Assembly: GCA_013815575.1 (NCBI GenBank)
Contig: JACDFX010000152.1
Coordinates: forward strand, 1-5,654
Direction of reading: 5' to 3'
Source: Rubrobacter sp.
GTDB taxonomy: Bacteria; Actinomycetota; Rubrobacteria; Rubrobacterales; Rubrobacteraceae
Length of the DNA: 5,654 bases
In this document: positions 1-5,106 of the stretch, in pieces
Layout of the letters: each line of letters opens with the position of its first letter
How positions within the stretch are numbered: the stretch's first letter is position 1
Translations under genes and position numbers: made by a program
Notes under the pieces: generated by a model
Told to the model about the DNA's origin: nothing
What the model saw: the letters and a program-made list of their open reading frames with translations, nothing else
The model's database searches: none

Positions 1-56
1 ACAAAAAGTGGTACATATGGACTTGAAGACGAGATTCGTCGAAGAAGCGGGGGGAA

Positions 57-404
57 GTGGGAAACAGAAGGGTCGCGCTAAAGCCGCACGCGTCGAAGAT
101 CCGGCGCTGGGTCGAGGACGGTCGTGGGGACGGTTGGATCGCCCAGGAGTTGAACACCACGCCGTCGAGCGTGCAGAGCTTCCGGTCCCGAAACTCCATC
201 TACCGCCGGGACCCCGTCCGCCGTGGCCAGCTCTCCGAGCACCCTGCGGTACTCGACGAGACCGCGGACGGCATCGTGCTAAGGACCGACGCCCGTGACT
301 CCGACGTTTTCGGCCGCGAATGGCGGTCCTACCTGCGCGGCTCCCCAGACGACCTGCAAGTGGTCATAACCCAGGACCGCATCTACCTCGAAAAGGTCCG
401 CTGA
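57..404 (+). CDS. Hypothetical protein with helix-turn-helix-like N-terminus
   Basis: This is a 115-residue basic protein of unknown function. Residues 11-52 look like a small DNA-binding helix-turn-helix: a first helix (SKIRRWVEDG), a second helix with the pattern WIAQELN, then TTPSSVQSFRSRN, which reads like a recognition helix rich in Ser, Gln and Arg. The second half (residues 70-115) is predicted from its alternating pattern to be mainly beta and ends in the strand-like VVITQDRIYLEKV. The GTG start is the only NTG codon after an in-frame stop at 24-26. A G-run (49-54) precedes it but sits unusually close for a Shine-Dalgarno. The stop lies one base before the next gene's start, so the two are probably co-translated. 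The helix-turn-helix reading is inferred from pattern alone; a role in binding DNA or another nucleic acid is possible but not shown. Confidence 0.68.
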   Translation: MGNRRVALKPHASKIRRWVEDGRGDGWIAQELNTTPSSVQSFRSRNSIYRRDPVRRGQLSEHPAVLDETADGIVLRTDARDSDVFGREWRSYLRGSPDDLQVVITQDRIYLEKVR

Positions 405-405
405 C

Positions 406-696
406 TTGCCCGAAGACCACCCGGTTCAACTCAACCTATCTCCTCAAGAGGCCGAAGCCCTACACGCCGCGCTCGAAGACCTCCTCGAATCCGGCCCCGC
501 AAACCCGGACCTGGAGCGCCCTTTTCGCCTCCTCGCCTGGCGCACCCTGGCCGCAAAAACCGGCACCGGCCTGACCGGGCGTCTCGCCGACCTGGCCCGC
601 GAGGCGGACACCCTGGAACAATACGAGGCCGCCCGCGACGAAGAACTGGGCCCCATCCTCGACGGCCTCGAAAGCGCCGAAAACCGAGATCCCTAG
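406..696 (+). CDS. Small acidic helical hypothetical protein
   Basis: This is a 96-residue acidic protein that I do not recognise. Nearly all of it looks alpha-helical: residues 12-30 (PQEAEALHAALEDLLESG) and 57-92 form amphipathic helices, joined by a short more hydrophobic segment (RPFRLLAWRTLAA, 38-50). There is no signal peptide or membrane segment. The start is TTG, the only NTG codon between the upstream in-frame stop at 367-369 and the body of the protein. It is supported by an AAAAGG Shine-Dalgarno-like sequence at 391-396 with nine bases of spacing. The gene begins one base after the TGA of the preceding helix-turn-helix-like gene, so the two products probably act together; this one could be an accessory or dimerisation partner. 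Function is unknown. Confidence 0.62.
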   Translation: MPEDHPVQLNLSPQEAEALHAALEDLLESGPANPDLERPFRLLAWRTLAAKTGTGLTGRLADLAREADTLEQYEAARDEELGPILDGLESAENRDP

Positions 697-919
697 CGGG
701 AAGACCGCGGGCTTCGTCCAAGCACTAAGTGGCCTATCTTCGGGGGACGATTTCGTCACCGCAAGGCGCGCTGCAGGCGGAACCGGGGTTGCGGTCCCAG
801 AGCGCCAAGAGCTGATAGTTGAAACCGAATCCCGAAGGGCGCAGCGTGCAGACAAGCTGTTACCCGTTTGTTATCTATTGGTAGCCGGGGTGTAACCCGC
901 CACGGTTATATTGCTGTCA

Positions 920-946
920 CTGGGCCCTTCCCCCTTCCTGGCCCAG
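920..946. repeat. 7-bp perfect inverted repeat upstream of CPBP gene
   Basis: CTGGGCC (920-926) is the exact reverse complement of GGCCCAG (940-946), separated by a pyrimidine-only 13-base spacer. No T-run follows, so it is not a typical intrinsic terminator. It lies just downstream of a TATATT hexamer (907-912), so it could be an operator or a leader hairpin if transcription starts there. The role is inference. Confidence 0.35.
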
Positions 947-965
947 GCGAGACATCCGGGCCGCG

Positions 966-971
966 TATTAT
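966..971 (+). promoter_or_regulatory. Possible -10 element (TATTAT) for CPBP gene
   Basis: TATTAT stands out in a GC-rich region 45 bases before the preferred ATG at 1017. No good -35 match is seen at the usual distance (943-948 reads CCAGGC). Two other candidates nearby are TATATT at 907-912 and TAACCT at 1000-1005; the last would give an almost leaderless transcript. Confidence 0.25.
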
Positions 972-1016
972 TTCGCGCGGTCCGGTTTTCGTTGTGTGCT
1001 AACCTTTCTTTCGCTT

Positions 1017-2024
1017 ATGCAAAGTATTTTGGCCTTGCTTGCGGTGACGGTGTTCGTAGGGGCTTTGGCCTTGCTGGCGCAGTGGTCCAGGAAGAGCCGG
1101 GGCGCCGAGATCTCGCTGTGGGTCACCCTTCTCTTCGTCTCGCTGCTCGTGCTCGGGGCGGGGGCTTTGCTCGGGGCCGCGCGGCTCTCCGGCTCGGTGC
1201 CGGCCAATATATACCCGTCAGGATTATTGACGGTTACGGCGGGTGCCGTCTTTGCGGCCGGCTTGATCGGGCTGGTCCTCTGTATCCCGACGTTGCTGAA
1301 GATCCTGGGCCGCCGACCGGGAACCTTCCTATCAGACCCGCCCGTCTTTCTAGCGCTCTGGCTCTTCGCGATGGTGCTGCTGACGAACAATCTGATCGGC
1401 ATCCTCGGCTTCGACCAATTGGAACAGATAGGCGCCTTCTCCCTCGGCACGGGTGGCAGGCTGCCGGTTGGCATGGTCCTCGCGACCCAGCTTCCCTTCC
1501 TGGCGGTGGCGGTTCTCGGGGTGGGCGCAGGCATCCGCCGCGGGCTACGGCCGACGCTCGCCCGCCTCGGGTATGGACCGCTGAATCTGAGGCAGCTCGG
1601 GGTCGTCGCGGCCTTCGTGGCCGTCGCCTTCGCGGTCTCGCTCGGCGCGGACTTCCTGTTTCGCCAGCTTCAGCCGGAGCTCTACCGGGAGGTCGGGGAG
1701 ATCTCGGGCACGCTCTTCGATCCCCGAGGCCTGGGCCTCGCCTCGGCCGTCCTCTTTGCCTTGCTTATCGGTATCGGGGCCGGGCTCGGGGAAGAGACGC
1801 TCTTTCGCGGCGCCGTCCAACCCGCCCTGGGCATCCTCCCGACCTCCGTCCTCTTCGCCTCGATGCACGTGCAGTACGGCCCTTCCCTGATCCTGGGCTA
1901 CATCTTCGTGCTCTCCGTCGGCCTCGGGTTCCTGCGCCGCCGCTACAACACGACCGCGAGCTTCCTGGCCCACGCCGGTTACAACTTTATCGGCGTGATG
2001 GCCGCCTACCTGTTCGCCGTGTAG
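1017..2024 (+). CDS. CPBP family intramembrane glutamic endopeptidase (CAAX/Abi-type)
   Basis: This is a 335-residue polytopic membrane protein with about eight to nine hydrophobic helices. The C-terminal third carries the three signatures of the CPBP/Abi (Rce1-like) protease family: EETLFR (E259, E260, R264), FxxxH (F280, H284) and HxxxN (H319, N323). In Rce1-type enzymes the glutamate and histidines activate water for peptide cleavage inside the membrane, so this copy has the residues expected of an active protease. The N-terminal ~190 residues add four or five further membrane helices beyond the core. I prefer ATG at 1017; an in-frame GTG at 996 would add seven residues, but codons there have AT-rich third positions. 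Neither start has a Shine-Dalgarno. The substrate is unknown; family roles include bacteriocin maturation or immunity and protein processing. The gene stands alone and converges with the acetyltransferase gene 18 bases downstream. Confidence 0.9.
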   Translation: MQSILALLAVTVFVGALALLAQWSRKSRGAEISLWVTLLFVSLLVLGAGALLGAARLSGSVPANIYPSGLLTVTAGAVFAAGLIGLVLCIPTLLKILGRRPGTFLSDPPVFLALWLFAMVLLTNNLIGILGFDQLEQIGAFSLGTGGRLPVGMVLATQLPFLAVAVLGVGAGIRRGLRPTLARLGYGPLNLRQLGVVAAFVAVAFAVSLGADFLFRQLQPELYREVGEISGTLFDPRGLGLASAVLFALLIGIGAGLGEETLFRGAVQPALGILPTSVLFASMHVQYGPSLILGYIFVLSVGLGFLRRRYNTTASFLAHAGYNFIGVMAAYLFAV

Positions 2025-2042
2025 GGGGGCTGACGGGAAGGG

Positions 2043-2528
2043 CTACGCCGGACGTCTCATTAGCAGCCACTCCGGGCCGCGGTCCCCGAATTCCTGGATG
2101 AGATCGAAGCCCGCCTTCTCGTAGACCGCCACGGCGCGCCGGTTGAAGGCCGCAACGGTGAGGCGGAAGGCGGGCGGCGAGAACTTCTCTTCAGCGAAGC
2201 GGAGCCCAGCCCTCACGAACTCCAGGCCCCGGCCGCGGCCCGTGAGATCCGGCCTCATGCCCAGGCCCACGTCGAGGGCGTCGTCGCCGTATAGACCGCG
2301 CCTTCGCCCCTCGGGAATGGTGGCGTCGGCGCCGAAACAGAAGTACCCGACGAGCTCTCCGGTATCGTCGAAGACGGCGTGGTAGTCGTAGCGGGGATCC
2401 AGCAGCCCGGGAATAGACGAAGGGTTGCCGTCGTAAGAGGAGAAGGGCTCCGGGTAGCGCCAGCCGGAGATCTCCTCCGCATCGGACCGCGTAATCGGCC
2501 GCAAAACGTATGTATTCTCGAACGCCAT
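2043..2528 (-). CDS. GNAT family N-acetyltransferase (RimJ/RimL-like)
   Basis: This is a 161-residue single-domain cytosolic acetyltransferase that uses acetyl-CoA. The N-terminus has the typical first strand and helix (YVLRPITRSDAEEISGW, 8-23). The acetyl-CoA pyrophosphate loop (motif A) is LDVGLGMRPDLTGRGRG at 85-101, with Gly97, Gly99 and Gly101. The later NRRAVAVYEKAGF (129-141) is the usual helix and turn placing the CoA tail. The acceptor substrate cannot be told from sequence; RimJ/RimL relatives modify protein N-termini, antibiotics or small metabolites. The ATG has a good AGGA Shine-Dalgarno (2533-2536, five bases before the ATG) and overlaps a TAA of another frame as TAATG, suggesting it once followed, or still follows, a translated frame. 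It lies downstream of nfo and the XRE regulator on the same strand and may share their transcript. No terminator is seen in the 18 bases separating it from the convergent CPBP gene. Confidence 0.88.
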   Translation of the reverse strand: MAFENTYVLRPITRSDAEEISGWRYPEPFSSYDGNPSSIPGLLDPRYDYHAVFDDTGELVGYFCFGADATIPEGRRRGLYGDDALDVGLGMRPDLTGRGRGLEFVRAGLRFAEEKFSPPAFRLTVAAFNRRAVAVYEKAGFDLIQEFGDRGPEWLLMRRPA

Positions 2529-2650
2529 TACATCCTGCGCCCGATTCGTCCCGCCAGGTCAAGCATCTTCTGTTCCGGAATCTTCAGGACACCTTTGTTC
2601 CAACTCGCCCACGTCCCCTGCTGCAAGGCGCGAAGCGCCGTGCTGACAGC
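2528..2650 (-). pseudogene. Possible tail of a lost gene, coupled to the acetyltransferase
   Basis: After the stop of the XRE gene, a second minus-strand frame reads about 40 residues that look protein-like, including GTWASWNKGVLKIPEQKMLD and ending GRIGRRM. Its TAA shares its last base with the acetyltransferase ATG (TAATG), the arrangement of coupled genes. The frame stays open upstream into the XRE gene but has no ATG or GTG start; the first NTG is a TTG at 2626 without a Shine-Dalgarno, giving only 32 residues. I do not recognise the sequence. It may be a truncated gene remnant, a small unannotated protein, or chance. Confidence 0.22.
2627..2639 (-). repeat. Short GC hairpin after the XRE gene
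   Basis: GGCGC (2627-2631) and GCGCC (2635-2639) form a perfect 5-bp stem with a three-base loop, 13 bases past the XRE stop codon. On the minus strand the loop is TTC and only two T residues follow. It could stabilise an mRNA end or slow polymerase, but it is weak as an intrinsic terminator. Confidence 0.25.
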
Positions 2651-2652
2651 TC

Positions 2653-2952
2653 CTAGGCCGCCAGCGAGCTTGCGACCGGGACGACGGGCGCGGGCTCCAG
2701 TGAGGAGGCGACGCGGACGAGCAACTCGCTCACCTCGACCTCGAGGCCGGCGGCGATGCTCTCGAGCACCCTGGAGGACGGGTCCTTCTCGCCGCGTTCG
2801 ATCTCGGCCAGGTAGGAGACGGAGACGTGGGCGCCCTCGGCGACCTGTTTGAGGGTTAGGCCGCGCTCGTTGCGTTCGGCGCGTAAGGTCTCGCCGATGG
2901 CCGAGAGGAGGTCGCCCTCCTTGCTCTTCGCGGTGATCTCGATGGTGTTCAC
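2653..2952 (-). CDS. XRE-family HTH transcriptional regulator, ClgR-like
   Basis: This is a 99-residue cytosolic DNA-binding protein. Residues 19-78 form a Cro/C1-type five-helix domain: LRAERNERGLTLKQVAEGAH, then the recognition helix region SVSYLAEIERGEKDPSS. The SYLAEIERGxKxPSS block and the hydrophobic C-terminal helix match the ClgR group of actinobacteria, activators of clpP/clpC and some stress genes. The last residues, APVVPVASSLAA, resemble the C-terminus I remember for mycobacterial ClgR (ending SLAVA) and also the LAA end of the SsrA tag, so the protein may be a Clp substrate. The start is GTG, 10 bases after the nfo stop; a GAGGGA sits 13 bases upstream inside the end of nfo, a slightly long spacing. 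The close spacing implies co-transcription with nfo. The ClgR assignment is by motif memory; a general XRE regulator is the cautious call. Confidence 0.85.
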   Translation of the reverse strand: MNTIEITAKSKEGDLLSAIGETLRAERNERGLTLKQVAEGAHVSVSYLAEIERGEKDPSSRVLESIAAGLEVEVSELLVRVASSLEPAPVVPVASSLAA

Positions 2953-2962
2953 AGGCTAGATT

Positions 2963-3829
2963 CTATCCCTCATCGGCCGTCTTGCGCAACCCGCCCGCCA
3001 ATCTCTTGACGCGCCGCACCTCCTCGGCGTCCGCCTCGGGCGTCTCGTACGGCGTCTCCATTACCAGCGGAACGCCGGGCAGGGCCGCGAAGAGTTCCGT
3101 CCAGGAGGCCTCGGGGATCAAGCCCTCCCCCACCTTGCGGTGCCCGTCCCGGTGACTCCCCAGCTCGTTTTTGGCGTCGTTGAGGTGGAGGAGCGCGACC
3201 GCCTCCCCGAGCGCGGCCCGCAGCTCGGCGGCGACGAGTCGGGGGCCGCCGGGGACCGCGAGGTCGTGGCCCGCCACGAAGGCGTGGGCCGTGTCCACGC
3301 AGACCCGAACCCCCGCCCGGCGCGAGACCTCGCCCAGAACGTCGAACGTCGAGCAGAGTTGCGTCCCGGCGCCGACGGAGTTCTCCACAACGGCCTCCGC
3401 CGCGCGCCCGGAGTTCCCGGCCAACTCCCTCGCCCTTTCCAGGCCCTCGACGAGGCGGTCCACGCCCTTCTCTTCACCGTCTCCGCCGTGGCTGCCGGCG
3501 TGGACGACGACGAGGTCCAGGCCGAGCTCGCCAGCGGCCACGAGCTCCGCAGCGAGGGCCCGCATCGAGTTCTCGCGCAGATCCTCTCTGGGCGAGGCGA
3601 GGTTGATCAGGTACTTAGCGTGCGCCACGCCCGGCGAGATGCCGATCTTCCGCGCCCCCTCGACGAACGCCTCCGCGTCGTCCCGAACCATCGGCTCCGC
3701 CCACCCTTGTGGGTTGGAGACGAAGACCTGAAGCGCTTCACACCCCTGCTCTTCGGCGAGCGCGAGCGTCTTTCGCAGCCCGCCCGAGGTCGGAAGGTGT
3801 CGTCCCACGCTGTTAGTCCTTCCCGGCAT
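2963..3829 (-). CDS. nfo: Deoxyribonuclease IV (AP endonuclease, endonuclease IV)
   Basis: This is a 288-residue TIM-barrel zinc enzyme of base excision repair. It cuts the phosphodiester bond 5' of abasic sites in DNA and removes blocked 3' ends. All nine ligands of the trinuclear zinc site are seen, at positions close to E. coli Nfo: H70 (VAHAKYLINLAS), H110 (VVHAGSH), E149 (VVENS), D179 and H182 (CVDTAHAF), H215 (LLHLND), D228 and H230 (DGH) and E258 (METP). The arginine of the usual DRH triplet is glycine here. The family N-terminus is matched by SVGRHLPTSGGL, which places the start at ATG 3829. A TTG 21 codons upstream (3892) would add a non-homologous extension through the promoter, so I reject it. 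No Shine-Dalgarno is present, but TAGAAT lies exactly seven bases before the ATG, suggesting a leaderless mRNA. The XRE regulator follows 10 bases downstream. Confidence 0.94.
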   Translation of the reverse strand: MPGRTNSVGRHLPTSGGLRKTLALAEEQGCEALQVFVSNPQGWAEPMVRDDAEAFVEGARKIGISPGVAHAKYLINLASPREDLRENSMRALAAELVAAGELGLDLVVVHAGSHGGDGEEKGVDRLVEGLERARELAGNSGRAAEAVVENSVGAGTQLCSTFDVLGEVSRRAGVRVCVDTAHAFVAGHDLAVPGGPRLVAAELRAALGEAVALLHLNDAKNELGSHRDGHRKVGEGLIPEASWTELFAALPGVPLVMETPYETPEADAEEVRRVKRLAGGLRKTADEG

Positions 3830-3836
3830 GGCGAAG

Positions 3837-3842
3837 ATTCTA
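3837..3842 (-). promoter_or_regulatory. Leaderless-type -10 element for nfo (TAGAAT)
   Basis: On the minus strand TAGAAT (five of six matches to TATAAT) ends seven bases before the nfo ATG, so transcription would begin at or next to the start codon. The absence of a Shine-Dalgarno before that ATG fits leaderless translation, which is common in actinobacteria. No clear -35 is seen. Confidence 0.45.
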
Positions 3843-3871
3843 GCCGAGGGGGACGGGCGCGTTGTGATAGA

Positions 3872-3877
3872 TATAAT
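3872..3877 (+). promoter_or_regulatory. Perfect -10 element (TATAAT) for the 3936 gene
   Basis: A consensus TATAAT occurs in the GC-rich divergent region, 58 bases before the ATG at 3936. The -35 is weak: 3850-3855 reads GGGACG, keeping only the central GAC of TTGACA with a 16-base spacer. Transcription would start near 3884 and make a leader of about 50 bases. The minus-strand copy of this AT-rich patch (TATATC) might also serve nfo. Confidence 0.5.
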
Positions 3878-3903
3878 CTCCAGACGAAACAAAACCGACA
3901 GGA

Positions 3904-3921
3904 CCGGCTGGGTTTAGCCGG
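3904..3921 (+). repeat. Leader hairpin just before the ribosome site of the 3936 gene
   Basis: CCGGCT (3904-3909) and AGCCGG (3916-3921) form a perfect 6-bp stem with a six-base loop. It lies inside the predicted leader, three bases before the AAGGGAG ribosome site (3925-3931). It could affect translation, for example as a thermosensitive or protein-bound element; no such role is shown. Confidence 0.35.
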
Positions 3922-3935
3922 CCGAAGGGAGCGAG

Positions 3936-4382
3936 ATGGCGGTCGAGGGCAAGGTGGCCAAGATCCTGGGTAACAGTGAGATCGTGCTGAACAGGGGCAG
4001 CGCGGACGGCGTGCGCGCCGGGATGGTCTTCGAGGTCTTCGCCCCTGACGGTGAGGAGGTCTGGGACCCGGATACCGGAGAGACGCTCGGGACCGTCGAG
4101 GACGTGAAGGCGCAGGCGGAGGTAACGGAGGTCAAGGAGAGGCTAGCCGTGGCCCGCCTCCAGCAGAGCGCGCAGTCCCCCCTCGGCGCGGTCGACATCG
4201 GGGAGATGCAGCAGAACCTCCAGCGTATGTTCGGCCAGATGTTCGGCGACGACGTCCGGGTACAGGGCTTCGGGACCGGCTCCCCGGACGACCCCGACCT
4301 CGAATCTATGGTCGGCGGCCCCCTGCAAGACCTCTCCAAGATCCAGGTCGGGGACGCCGCGCGCGAGGTCAAGCGCCGCTGA
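3936..4382 (+). CDS. FlgT C-terminal-like beta-domain protein
   Basis: This is a 148-residue acidic soluble protein. Residues 3-75 follow the pattern of the small beta domain found at the C-terminus of FlgT and in stand-alone proteins: KVAKILGNSEIVLNRGSADG, then VRAGMVFEVFAPDGEEVWDP, DTGETLGTVEDV and AEVTEVKERLAVARL. The closing element KIQVGDAAREVKRR (135-148) matches the usual last strand (xGDxA). Between them, about 57 residues (77-133) form an insertion containing a Met/Gln-rich helix (EMQQNLQRMFGQMFG) and an Asp/Gly/Pro loop. No signal peptide is present and no flagellar gene is nearby, so a flagellar role is unlikely; the domain fold assignment is by pattern and the function is unknown. 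The ATG has an AAGGGAG Shine-Dalgarno with four-base spacing. Its TGA overlaps the presumed start of the rhomboid gene, implying coupled expression. Confidence 0.72.
   Translation: MAVEGKVAKILGNSEIVLNRGSADGVRAGMVFEVFAPDGEEVWDPDTGETLGTVEDVKAQAEVTEVKERLAVARLQQSAQSPLGAVDIGEMQQNLQRMFGQMFGDDVRVQGFGTGSPDDPDLESMVGGPLQDLSKIQVGDAAREVKRR
4365..4369 (+). promoter_or_regulatory. Ribosome binding site deciding the rhomboid start
   Basis: GAGGT lies inside the end of the upstream gene, nine bases before CTG 4379. No purine-rich site precedes the next CTG (4403). This supports CTG 4379 as the true initiation codon, overlapping the previous TGA as CTGA. Confidence 0.45.
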
Positions 4383-5089
4383 TCGGGCAAAACACCCAAC
4401 GCCTGCCTGTAACCTACGGCCTCATAGCCGCCTGCGTTCTCGTCTACCTCGGTGTCGCATACCTCGGCACGGCCTCGGGGTCCATTCCGTGGAACGTCGC
4501 CCTCGTCACACAACCGGGCGACGTCCTAGGGCGGGGTGCCCTCGTTCCCGCGCTCGTGGCCGAGGGCCAGGCGTGGCGGCTCGTCTCAAGCGTTTTTTTG
4601 CATTCGGGGTTTCTGCACCTCGCGCTGAACATGCTCTCACTGTACTTTCTCGGCTCGTTCGTCGAGGCGTCGTTCGGGCGGGGCCGCTTTCTCGCGCTGT
4701 ACCTGCTCAGCGGTCTCTCCGGCGGCATCGCCTACCTGTACTTTGGCGGCTTCGCGAGTCCGGCCGTCGGCGCGTCCGGGGCCATCTTCGGTCTTCTAGG
4801 CGGCGTACTCGGGGATGCCCTGCGGAGGGGCACGTTCTCCTGGCAGAACCCCGTGATCCGGCAACTGCTGATCCTACTCGCAATCAACCTCTACCTCGGC
4901 CTCTCGATACCAAACGTGAGCAACACCGCCCACCTCGGCGGCCTCGCCGGTGGCCTCGTCTTCGGCTACCTAGTCGCCCCGACGGTCTACAGCCGGAAGG
5001 TCGCCAGGGCGCTCTCCCCGGTTCTAATCGTGCTGGCGGTGGAGACTATCTTGCTTGGGCTCTGGTTGTTCGTGGGTGTGAGGCTCTAG
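4379..5089 (+). CDS. Rhomboid family intramembrane serine protease
   Basis: This is a 236-residue polytopic membrane protease that cleaves membrane helices within the bilayer. Numbering from CTG 4379, the catalytic serine is S133 in GASGAIFG and the partner histidine is H185 in HLGGLAGG. The WR pair of the L1 loop (W66, R67) and the helix-2 HxxxN (H80, N84) of rhomboids are also present. A further C-terminal hydrophobic helix follows (about 210-233). The first ATG/GTG/TTG in frame is GTG 4556, which would begin at residue 60 and delete the first membrane helix (VTYGLIAACVLVYLGVAYL, 11-29). That segment reads as real rhomboid sequence in the same frame with no stop, so I extend the gene. CTG 4379 has a GAGGT nine bases upstream and overlaps the previous stop. 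If a standard start is required, the annotated gene would be 4556-5089 (177 residues). Substrates are unknown. Confidence 0.85.
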   Translation: MIGQNTQRLPVTYGLIAACVLVYLGVAYLGTASGSIPWNVALVTQPGDVLGRGALVPALVAEGQAWRLVSSVFLHSGFLHLALNMLSLYFLGSFVEASFGRGRFLALYLLSGLSGGIAYLYFGGFASPAVGASGAIFGLLGGVLGDALRRGTFSWQNPVIRQLLILLAINLYLGLSIPNVSNTAHLGGLAGGLVFGYLVAPTVYSRKVARALSPVLIVLAVETILLGLWLFVGVRL

Positions 5090-5106
5090 GCCAAGAACCG
5101 CGGAAA

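Larger units (their letters stand above)
697..1016. other. Long gap without a convincing gene
   Basis: No gene with a credible start was found here on either strand. One plus-strand frame stays open from 575 to a TAA at 893-895 but has no ATG, GTG or TTG before its last few codons. The minus-strand frame 460-855 runs antisense to the upstream gene and looks like a shadow. The second half (about 860-1016) is clearly more AT-rich than its surroundings and holds promoter-like hexamers and a 7-bp inverted repeat, listed separately. I looked for tRNA, tmRNA, RNase P and SRP RNA hallmarks and saw none. The gap most likely carries the promoter region of the protease gene at 1017. Confidence 0.5.

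Noticed and set aside
28..40. GACGA/TCGTC 5-bp inverted repeat before the first gene
   Set aside because: Short stem with a three-base loop, not followed by a T-run, and of a length expected by chance.
760..770. CGC-N5-GCG palindrome as a possible ClgR site
   Set aside because: The central bases do not fit the ClgR consensus as I recall it, and such patterns are frequent by chance in GC-rich DNA.
460..855. 131-residue minus-strand frame covering part of the gap after gene two
   Set aside because: Over half lies antisense to the 406-696 gene, and no family-like motif or ribosome site was seen.
911..2101. 396-residue plus-strand frame overlapping the CPBP gene
   Set aside because: It is low-complexity Arg/Gly/Pro-rich sequence typical of a shifted frame in GC-rich DNA; the CPBP frame has membrane helices and all family motifs.
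3830..3892. 21-residue N-terminal extension of nfo from TTG 3892
   Set aside because: It crosses the promoter-like AT-rich patch and has no counterpart in endonuclease IV, whose conserved N-terminus begins just after ATG 3829.
3140..3973. 277-residue plus-strand frame antisense to nfo
   Set aside because: It runs opposite a clearly functional nfo with all zinc ligands, and its Arg/Gly/Val-rich composition matches an antisense shadow.
3914..4513. 199-residue minus-strand frame opposite the FlgT_C-like gene and the rhomboid start
   Set aside because: Ser/Pro/Arg-rich shadow of two supported plus-strand genes.
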